Assembly (NCBI RefSeq): GCF_024124765.2
Contig: NZ_JAMXSR020000002.1
Location: 1,201,001-1,265,000, forward strand
Length of the DNA: 64,000 nucleotides
Reading direction: 5' to 3'
DNA from: Sphingomonas sp. H160509
GTDB lineage: Bacteria > Pseudomonadota > Alphaproteobacteria > Sphingomonadales > Sphingomonadaceae
Shown: positions 57,901 through 64,000 of the stretch, piece by piece
Layout: each line of letters starts with the position of its first letter
Position numbering within the stretch: position 1 is the first letter of the stretch
The notes under the pieces: model-generated
What the model was told of the DNA's origin: nothing
The model's database searches: none
The model's input: only the letters and a program-made list of their open reading frames with translations
Program-made: the position numbers and the translations under genes

Positions 57901-57960
57901 AGGGCACCGGCTTTACCGGTGCTCCTCGTGCTCAGATTGCTCATGAGGGAGGATTTGGAT
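57901..57960 (+). ncRNA. Possible ROSE-like RNA thermometer in the hsp20 leader
   Basis: A stable hairpin CACCGG-CTTTA-CCGGTG lies at 57905-57921. A second, weaker fold can pair UUGCU (57937-57941) with AGGGA (57946-57950), which covers the ribosome site GAGGGAGG before ATG 57961. A UYGCU stretch masking the Shine-Dalgarno is the hallmark of ROSE elements that control hsp20 genes in alphaproteobacteria. The leader is shorter than most known ROSE elements or extends further upstream; pairing is by eye only. Confidence 0.5.
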
Positions 57961-58446
57961 ATGAGGACGAACTTCGACTTTACGCCTTACCGCCGTTCCA
58001 CGGTCGGTTTCGACCGGCTGTTCGACTTGCTGGAAGCGACCGCGCGGACCGATACAGTCGATGGCTACCCGCCGTTCGATATCGAACGCGAGAGCGAGGA
58101 CAGCTATCAGATCACGCTCGCCGTCGCCGGGTTTCGCCCCGACGACATCGAGGTCGTCGCGCAGAACAACCAGTTGACGGTCAGCGGGCGCAAGCCCGAC
58201 GAACGCGACGACGGCCGCTTCGTCCACCGCGGGATCGCGACCCGTGCGTTCGAGCGCCGCTTCCAGCTTGCCGACTTCGTGCAGGTCCAGAATGCGAGCT
58301 TCGACAACGGCCTGCTGCGCATCGCGCTGAAACGCGAAATTCCCGAGGCGATGAAGCCGCGCCGGATCGAGATCACCGGCGCCGCAGCCAATGATCGCAG
58401 CGGCGATCGTCTCGAAGACAAGCAGGCGGAACGCTCCGCCGCGTAA
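57961..58446 (+). CDS. Small heat-shock protein Hsp20 (IbpA-like)
   Basis: 161 residues from ATG 57961 after GAGGGAGG. Starts MRTNFDFTPYRRSTVGFDRL, as in alphaproteobacterial IbpA-type proteins. Alpha-crystallin domain: PPFDIERESEDSYQITLAVA, GFRPDDIEVVAQNNQLTVSG, HRGIATRAFERRFQLADFV, and the closing GLLRIALKREIPEAMKPRRI (I-x-I-like). ATP-independent chaperone that holds unfolded proteins. Single gene ended by a strong terminator; probably heat regulated. Confidence 0.95.
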   Translation: MRTNFDFTPYRRSTVGFDRLFDLLEATARTDTVDGYPPFDIERESEDSYQITLAVAGFRPDDIEVVAQNNQLTVSGRKPDERDDGRFVHRGIATRAFERRFQLADFVQVQNASFDNGLLRIALKREIPEAMKPRRIEITGAAANDRSGDRLEDKQAERSAA

Positions 58447-58454
58447 CGGGAATG

Positions 58455-58491
58455 ACGACTGCCAGCCCAAGTGCTGGCAGTCGTTCTTTAT
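58455..58491 (+). terminator. Rho-independent terminator after hsp20
   Basis: ACGACTGCCAGC (58455-58466) pairs with GCTGGCAGTCGT (58473-58484) around CCAAGT, followed by TCTTTATT. It lies nine bases after the hsp20 stop. Confidence 0.85.
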
Positions 58492-58519
58492 TCGGGGGCT
58501 ATGTATTCGAGCGCCCGGT

Positions 58520-58792
58520 TTAGCGCGGCGGCGGCATCTGGACGTGAATATCGGCCGCCGAGGGCACGACATGGTTCGGACGAGCGGTCATCCGTAGCCA
58601 TCCGCCGCGGACCATGACGAGTGCTACGCCTGCAGCGATCACCGCCAGCCCGAACTCGATCTTGCGAAGCGTATCGCGGTTGCGATCGTCGGTATTCCAG
58701 ACCTTGTCCCAGTCGTCGTCGGATCGCTGCTCGCGGTGTCCCACGACGAGGTTGGAATCGTAATCGGTTTCGTAATCCGTATGATCCGTCAT
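58520..58792 (-). CDS. Small single-span membrane protein
   Basis: 90 residues from ATG 58792, beginning MTDHTDYETDYDSNLVVGHR. An acidic N-terminus with D/W-rich DDDWDKVWNTDDRNRDTLRK precedes the membrane segment IEFGLAVIAAGVALVMVRGG. No family recognised. Lies between two stress-type genes (hsp20 and a CsbD-like gene), which hints at envelope stress, but that is only context. Confidence 0.65.
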   Translation of the reverse strand: MTDHTDYETDYDSNLVVGHREQRSDDDWDKVWNTDDRNRDTLRKIEFGLAVIAAGVALVMVRGGWLRMTARPNHVVPSAADIHVQMPPPR

Positions 58793-59040
58793 GCGGTCCT
58801 CCTCTCCGACGTCCGATCGACATAGCGCTTCAGCAGCGCGACCGTGGATCACGGTCCGCAATTGCAGCGCGTTGGTGTGCGTGGTTCGCGATGAGGTCGT
58901 CGGATATTCGATCGACCAGCCGCGGCGTGTTTATCGGTAGCGCAACGATCGAGTGCGCTTGGTGTCGTACGTCTTCGGTAACGCGAGTGAAGGTATAGCG
59001 GCGGGAGCGATCATGCGCCCCCGCCGCGACGCGCCGTGGC

Positions 59041-59326
59041 TTACTTGCCGCGGAGCGTGTTGATCAGGGCGATACCCAGTACACCGGCAAGTGCTGCGGC
59101 GGTGAACGGACGTTCCTTCGAGAACTGGCGGACATAGTCGACCAGCGGACGGATGTTCTCTTCGACGACGTCCTTGGCCTGGCCGACCGTCTTCTGGACG
59201 GTACCGGTCAGCTGATCCGCTGCGCCTTCGCTCTGCAGCGACTTGTCGCCGATTGCGCCGCCAAGGGTTTCCCTTGACCTTGCCGCTGACGTCCGTTGCT
59301 GCGCCGCTGAGGGTGTCGGTGTTCAT
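59041..59326 (-). CDS. CsbD-like stress protein with C-terminal hydrophobic tail
   Basis: Restored length 94 residues, starting MNTDTLSGAATDVSGKVKET. The pattern G-x-x-x-x-x-x-G-K-x-K-E-x-x-G-x-x-x-x-D is that of CsbD (general-stress response). The C-terminus ERPFTAAALAGVLGIALINT then LRGK resembles the ElaB/YqjD-type membrane tail. CCC at 59271-59273 has one surplus base; removal gives 285 bases. Possible ribosome-hibernation or envelope-stress role by analogy to ElaB; not shown. Confidence 0.8.
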
Positions 59327-59577
59327 GAATGATCTCCTTGGATACGTGGATGATGGGGCTTCAAACGACGAAGCCGGCGGGAATATCCCGCGCTGCTCCG
59401 CGCTGGTGAAAACGATAGGGGTCGCACGGGCAAAGGAGTTCGCGCTCCGGCAGACCCGAAACTCATATTGCCCAGAGACATAACCCATCGGACCGCGGAT
59501 GTTTCCGCAGTATTCCTGCACCCGAATCAGGTACTAAACTACTATCCTGGTGATCGCGGCCGAGCGTTGAAGGCCAG

Positions 59578-60672
59578 TCAAGATGAAAGCCGGTCCCGCC
59601 GCATCTTCAGTGTGATGATCACCCCGCCCGTCGACCATTCATAGGCGATCGAGCCCCCCAGCTGCCCGGCAACGGTACGGCGGACGAGCTTGCTGCCGAA
59701 GCCTTCTCCGGCATTCGGGCTTTCCACTTCCGGACCGCCGCGTTCGAGCCAGGTCAGGATCACTTCGTCGTCGGTCGCGGTGCTGGACAGGTCGAGCGTC
59801 CCGGTCGGTGCCGACAACGCGCCGTATTTCATCGAGTTGGTCGCGAGTTCGTGGATGATCAGCCCAAGTCCGGTCGCGGCATTTTCCCCGACGCCCATGC
59901 GCTCGACCGCGACGCGGATGCGGCCCTTGAAGGCGCCCATGTCGTCATAGGGGGCCAGCAACACCGAGAGCAAATCGCCCAGCAACGCCGCGTCGCCCTG
60001 CCCGCCCGGCAGCGGACGGACGAGATCGTGCGCCCGCCCCAGCGCGCTCAACCGTTCGGTCAGTTCGCGCGCCATGTCCTGCGTATTGGGCGCAGTGCGC
60101 GAGGTGATCGCGGTCAGGCCGCTCGCGATCGCCAGCAAATTCTTGACGCGGTGGCTCATTTCACCGGCGAGCAGTTCGTTGCCCTCCTCGGCCTGCTTGC
60201 GACCGGTGACGTCGAGGAAGATGCCGAACATCGTCCGTCCGACGATCCCGACATCCTCGCCCTGCCCGCGTGCCGAGATCCAGCGGACCTCCTCGCCGAT
60301 CATGATCCGGAAATCGGTCTCATAGCTGCCGAGCACCGCGCGGGTGGCGGCGAAAGCGGAGTGGACGCGGTCGCGATCGGACGGATGGATATGCGCCGAC
60401 AATTCCTCGAACGTGACTTCGGCGCGCCACGGGAGGCCCCAAAGCTCGAAGCCACGCTCGTCCATCGTGAAGGCGTCGGTGTCGACGTTCCATGCCCACA
60501 GGGCGACACCCGCGGCGGTGACCGCAAGCCGCAGATGGTCGGAGTCCCACGCATGAGCCTTGGGTATTTCGGCAGTTCCGTCTGCAATCACTTCGGCAAT
60601 CCCCGTCCGAGCGCAGAGCCCGGCCACGATGCCTAATACACATCGCGCGCGCTTTACGGTAACTTCGCACAA
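59578..60672 (-). CDS. PAS-domain sensor histidine kinase of the HWE family
   Basis: 364 residues as an open frame; the first ~25 may not be real, and an internal start cannot be fixed by eye. PAS domain with a PAC motif ([20 protein letters not shown] to [18 protein letters not shown]). HWE kinase core: phospho-His in [29 protein letters not shown] and the H-E box [18 protein letters not shown], then [22 protein letters not shown] kinases in alphaproteobacteria often act in the general stress response (PhyR-NepR-EcfG). Stands alone. Confidence 0.92.
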   Translation of the reverse strand: MCEVTVKRARCVLGIVAGLCARTGIAEVIADGTAEIPKAHAWDSDHLRLAVTAAGVALWAWNVDTDAFTMDERGFELWGLPWRAEVTFEELSAHIHPSDRDRVHSAFAATRAVLGSYETDFRIMIGEEVRWISARGQGEDVGIVGRTMFGIFLDVTGRKQAEEGNELLAGEMSHRVKNLLAIASGLTAITSRTAPNTQDMARELTERLSALGRAHDLVRPLPGGQGDAALLGDLLSVLLAPYDDMGAFKGRIRVAVERMGVGENAATGLGLIIHELATNSMKYGALSAPTGTLDLSSTATDDEVILTWLERGGPEVESPNAGEGFGSKLVRRTVAGQLGGSIAYEWSTGGVIITLKMRRDRLSS

Positions 60673-60804
60673 GTGGCGGTGTTCACCGCGCTCGACGGTA
60701 TGCGGCCGCAGTTGAGGTCATCCGACATCGCCAATAGAAATGCGCACCACGAGGGCAGATCGGCGTGCTACTCGACCGGGCACCAGGTGGACGAGGGTAG
60801 CGAT

Positions 60805-62086
60805 ATGGACAGCATCACAGGCGATGCGCCGCGGGACACGACTGTGTTCGCCGATGTCGTCATCGTCGGCGGCGGGCACGGCGGTGCGGCATGTGCGATC
60901 GCGCTGCGCAAGACCGGTTTCGAGGGATCGATCCTGATCGTCGGCAAGGAGGCCGAGCTTCCCTATGAACGGCCGACCTTGTCGAAGGAGTATCTGTCGG
61001 GCGAGAAGGTCTTCGGCCGTATCCTGATCCGACAGGCGGCGTTCTGGACCGAACAGCGCATCGATCTGCGGCTCGGATCGCGCATCGTATCGGTCGATCC
61101 GGTCGGCCACAGCGCAACGACCGAGGACGGTACGACGATCGGCTATGGCCGGCTGGTCTGGGCGACGGGCGGGACGCCCAGACGACTGACCTGCGCTGGC
61201 CATCATCTCACCGGTGTCCACACCGTGCGCGACCGCGCCGACGCCGACCGGATGATCGCCGAACTGCCGGATGTCGGGACCGCGGTCGTGATCGGCGGCG
61301 GGTATATCGGGCTCGAAGCCGCCGCGGTGCTGCGCAAGTTCGGCAAGTCCGTCATCCTGATCGAGGCGCTCGACCGGGTACTCGCGCGGGTGGCGGGCGA
61401 AGACCTGTCGCGGTTCTTCGAGGCGGAGCACCGCGCGCACGGCGTCGACGTGCGGCTGGGGCAGTCGGTCGACTGCATTCTGGGCGATGACCGCGTCACC
61501 GGGGTCCGGCTGGGGGGACGGCACCGTCATCGCCGCCGACATGGTGATCGTCGGCATCGGCATCCTTCCCGAAGTCGCGCCCCTGATCGACGCTGGTGCG
61601 GCGGGTGGCAACGGCGTGGCCGTCGATGGCGTATGCCGGACGAGCGTGCCGGACGTGTATGCGATCGGCGACTGCGCGTTGCACGCCAACCGGTTTGCCG
61701 GTGGGGCGGCGGTGCGTGTCGAATCGGTGCAGAATGCGAACGACCAGGCCGCCGTCGTGGCGAAGGACATCGTCGGCCAGCCGGCGGTGTATGACGCGGT
61801 GCCGTGGTTCTGGTCGAACCAGTATGACCTGAAGCTGCAGACCGTCGGACTGTCGATCGGCTATGACGAGGCGGTCCTGCGCGGCGATCCGGCGGCGCGC
61901 AAATTCTCGGTCGTGTACCTGCGCGATCGCCGCGTCATCGCGCTCGACTGCGTGGGAGCGGTCAAGGATTACGTCCAGGGGCGCAAGCTGGTGGAAGCCG
62001 GCGCTGTGATCGACCGGGCCATCCTCGCCGACCCCGGCGTCATGCTGAAGGACATGGTGCCGCTGGACCCGCCGACGCTTTCTTGA
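60805..62086 (+). CDS. FAD-dependent ferredoxin/rubredoxin-type reductase
   Basis: Restored length 426 residues. FAD-binding [22 protein letters not shown]-binding [20 protein letters not shown], and FAD-binding [20 protein letters not shown]; the C-terminal reductase domain includes [20 protein letters not shown]. This is the arrangement of ferredoxin reductases serving oxygenases and P450s. Six G at 61512-61517 stand for five; removal gives 1281 bases. ATG 60805 follows GAGGG. No partner ferredoxin or oxygenase lies nearby. Confidence 0.92.
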
Positions 62087-62164
62087 CTCCGGTTCGGCAT
62101 CGGTCGCACCTTGCAGCCGAACAGCGCGGATATCGGATCGCATGGCAATGATGAGTATCGGCGC

Positions 62165-63223
62165 ATGACGGCGCTGGCGGGCCTGCGGGTCGTCGAGTTC
62201 GCCAGCATCGGGCCGGGCCCGCATGCGGTGATGCTGTTGTCCGATCTCGGTGCGGAGGTGCTGCGGATCGAGCGGGTCGGCGGTGGTTTTCGCAATCCCG
62301 TGCTCGACCGCGGCCGCGCCCGGCTTGCGCTCGATATCCGCACGCCGGAAGGGCGAGATCGGGCGTTGGCGATCACGGACCGCGCCGACGTCGTGATCGA
62401 GGGGGTTGAGACCGGGCGTGATGGAGCGGCTCGGCCTGGGTCCGGAGGTGATGCTCGAACGCAACCCTCGGCTTGTCTATGGGCGGATGACCGGTTGGGG
62501 ACAGACCGGACCGCTCGCGCAGGTTGCGGGCCACGATCTCAATTACATCGCACTCAGCGGCGCACTCGCGGCGATCGGCGCGCCGGGAACGCCGCCGCCG
62601 CCGCCGCTCAACCTGATCGGCGATTTCGGCGGCGGGTCGCTGTATCTCGTTACCGGTATCCTCGCGGCGCTACTCGAACGCGCGCGATCGGGACTGGGCC
62701 AAGTCGTCGATGCGGCGATCGTCGACGGTGTTTCGTCGATGATGGCGCTGTTCGCGGGAATGGTCCCGGCCGGGGTGATGTCGATGGACCGCGACCGCAA
62801 TCTACTCGGCGGCGCGGCGCCGTTCTACCGCTGTTACACCTGCGCCGATGGGCGGTACGTCTCGGTCGGCGCGATCGAGCCGAAATTCTACGCGGAACTG
62901 CTCGATCGGCTGGGGCTCCCCGCCGACCTCGCGGCGGACCAGATGGTCGTCGAGCGCTGGCCCGAAACCGCGCGACGCTTCGCCACAGTGTTCGTGACCA
63001 GGTCGAGGGACGATTGGTGCGACGCGCTGGAAGGCACCGACACCTGCTTTGCGCCGGTGCTGGAACTCGACGAGGTGCCGACGCATCGTCACATGGCGGA
63101 TCGCGGTGTCGTCATCGACGGCATCTGGCAGGCGGCCCCGGCCCCGCGGCTGTCCCGCACGCCGGGACGGATCGCCCCTACCTCCGACGGCGCCGCACTT
63201 CTGGCGGATTGGGGGTCGGCTAG
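62165..63223 (+). CDS. Family III CoA-transferase (CaiB/BaiF-like)
   Basis: Restored length 352 residues. Starts MTALAGLRVVEFASIGPGPH. Family blocks: MLLSDLGAEVLRIERVGGGF, the later YGRMTGWGQTGPLAQVAGHD (with the catalytic Asp), and NLIGDFGGGSLYLVTGILAA. Often alpha-methylacyl-CoA racemase or formyl/succinyl-CoA transferase. G5 at 62401-62405 has one surplus base; a second slip (one missing base) near 63215 is needed for the stop at 63221-63223, otherwise the frame runs on. Convergent with the CitE-like gene. Confidence 0.87.
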   Translation: MTALAGLRVVEFASIGPGPHAVMLLSDLGAEVLRIERVGGGFRNPVLDRGRARLALDIRTPEGRDRALAITDRADVVIEGVETGRDGAARPGSGGDARTQPSACLWADDRLGTDRTARAGCGPRSQLHRTQRRTRGDRRAGNAAAAAAQPDRRFRRRVAVSRYRYPRGATRTRAIGTGPSRRCGDRRRCFVDDGAVRGNGPGRGDVDGPRPQSTRRRGAVLPLLHLRRWAVRLGRRDRAEILRGTARSAGAPRRPRGGPDGRRALARNRATLRHSVRDQVEGRLVRRAGRHRHLLCAGAGTRRGADASSHGGSRCRHRRHLAGGPGPAAVPHAGTDRPYLRRRRTSGGLGVG

Positions 63224-63233
63224 AACGCCCGGA

Positions 63234-64000
63234 TCACGCGCGCCCGACCTGCCGCAACAGATGCTCCGCACGCGACAGATGCGGTCGGTCGAGCATGCCG
63301 CCCTTGTAACCGATTGTGCCGACGCCGGGGTTCGCCGCGAACAGATCGACGATCGCCTGCGCCTTGGCAATCTCCGCCTCGGTCGGCGTGAAGGCTGCGT
63401 TGATCACGTCGACCTGCGCCGGATGGATCGCAAGCATCCCGCGGTAACCGTCACGCCGGACCTGCTCTGCGCGCGTCTTCAGCGTGTCGAGGTCGCGGAA
63501 GTCGCCCTGGATCGTCTCGATCGCGGTAACGCCTGCCGCCGCGGCCCCCAGCAGGCACATCGACCGCGCCAATTCGTAGGTGAAGCGGTAGCTGCCATCG
63601 GGATTGCAGTTCGCGCTAGCGCCGATCGAGTCCGCCAGGTCTTCCGCGCCCCAAGTCAGCGCGACCACCCGAGGCGCGCCCTTATAGTCGCCCGTGTGGA
63701 ACATCGCTTCCGCCGTCTCGGTGATCAGCACGATCACCGGGGTCGACCCGATCGCGATGCCGTTCGCCGCTTCGAACGCGGACAGGTAATGATCGAGCCG
63801 TTCGACATCCTGCCGACCCGTAACTTTCGGCAGCATGATCCCGCCCGGACGCGCCGGCATGATCGCAGCGAGATCGGTCAGGGTATATGGTCCGTCGAGC
63901 GGATTGACCCGCACCCACATCCGCGCGCGGTGTGCGACGTGCGCGGCCAGCACGTCGTGGACGGTCTGGCGGGCGAGCGGCTTGTTCTCGGTCGTCACCG
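63234..64000 (-). CDS. CoA-ester lyase, HpcH/HpaI-CitE family (N-terminus outside window)
   Basis: The frame is open to the window edge on its 5' side; 254 visible residues end at 63234. Contains blocks typical of CitE/Mcl-type lyases: RVNPLDGPYTLTDLAAIM, GGIMLPKVTGRQDVERLDHY, LITETAEAMFHTGDY and AGVTAIETIQGDFRDLDTLK, plus AIHPAQVDVINAAFTPTEA. Conserved acidic and Arg residues bind Mg and CoA ester. Pairs by context with the CoA-transferase, suggesting a shared acyl-CoA pathway (citramalyl-CoA or malyl-CoA-like). Confidence 0.9.
   Translation of the reverse strand, partial: VTTENKPLARQTVHDVLAAHVAHRARMWVRVNPLDGPYTLTDLAAIMPARPGGIMLPKVTGRQDVERLDHYLSAFEAANGIAIGSTPVIVLITETAEAMFHTGDYKGAPRVVALTWGAEDLADSIGASANCNPDGSYRFTYELARSMCLLGAAAAGVTAIETIQGDFRDLDTLKTRAEQVRRDGYRGMLAIHPAQVDVINAAFTPTEAEIAKAQAIVDLFAANPGVGTIGYKGGMLDRPHLSRAEHLLRQVGRA

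Noticed and set aside
62165..64000. CoA-transferase reading on past 63223 through the next gene
   Set aside because: Without a second one-base correction the frame stays open, but family members end right after the A-L-L-A-D-W-G region and the extension is antisense to the CitE-like gene.

Overview
The window looks like a chromosome segment of a high-GC alphaproteobacterium, most likely a Sphingomonas-type sphingomonad. The basis is the rpsM-rpsK-rpoA-rplQ and mreB-mreC-mreD-mrdA-rodA gene orders, the Sphingomonas-style dispersed hairpin repeats, and the family make-up of the metabolic genes. No rRNA is present; there is one tRNA gene, tRNA-Lys(CTT).

Bases 1-10613 are a genomic island built by repeated insertion at a tRNA 3' end. 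A 43-base tRNA-like direct repeat (probably the 3' half of tRNA-Arg(CCT)) lies at 1234-1276 and 10571-10613, with a decayed third copy near 1577. An intact tyrosine integrase precedes the left copy, and paired GGGGTAC arm-like sites lie inside both ends. The island holds recombinase and transposase remnants, two complete IS3-family elements (IS407-type and IS2-type), a complete IS66 element with a perfect 8-base target duplication, and a small cargo. The cargo is a stop-start coupled run of uncharacterised genes (5179-6686) followed by a 235-residue protein with an R-D-x4-H HEPN-like motif and a tiny coupled ORF (6711-7739). This cargo is the best candidate for an undescribed system.

Bases 10.6-25.8 kb carry a YecA/SEC-C protein, a periplasmic trehalase, an exonuclease-BRCT protein and a carbohydrate/sugar-acid cluster: type-B carboxylesterase, 6-phosphogluconolactonase-like propeller, a large pectate-lyase-like protein fused to a propeller, gluconokinase, acetylesterase-like hydrolase, Gfo/Idh/MocA oxidoreductase, cupin, a DUF969/DUF979 transporter pair and a B3-like metallo-beta-lactamase. 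Bases 25.8-39.7 kb are core: guaA, rplQ, rpoA, rpsK, rpsM, mutL, the rod-shape operon and tRNA-Lys. Bases 39.8-64 kb are mixed metabolism and signalling: nucleoside hydrolase, a three-subunit molybdenum hydroxylase, amidohydrolase, ion-transporter-like permease, phosphoesterase, MFS carrier, amidase, a divergent regulator/epimerase pair, a LOV-type hybrid histidine kinase, Hsp20 with a possible ROSE RNA thermometer, an HWE kinase, a ferredoxin-reductase-like flavoprotein, a CoA-transferase and a CitE-like lyase cut by the window end.

Most important caution: about 35 reading-frame breaks occur across the window, nearly all one extra G or C in a short homopolymer. They hit indispensable genes (rpoA twice, guaA twice, mrdA twice, mreC). 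Removing the bases restores full-length proteins whose spans become exact multiples of three. I therefore treat the broken genes as intact genes carrying sequencing or assembly errors, not pseudogenes. Coordinates below span the restored genes.
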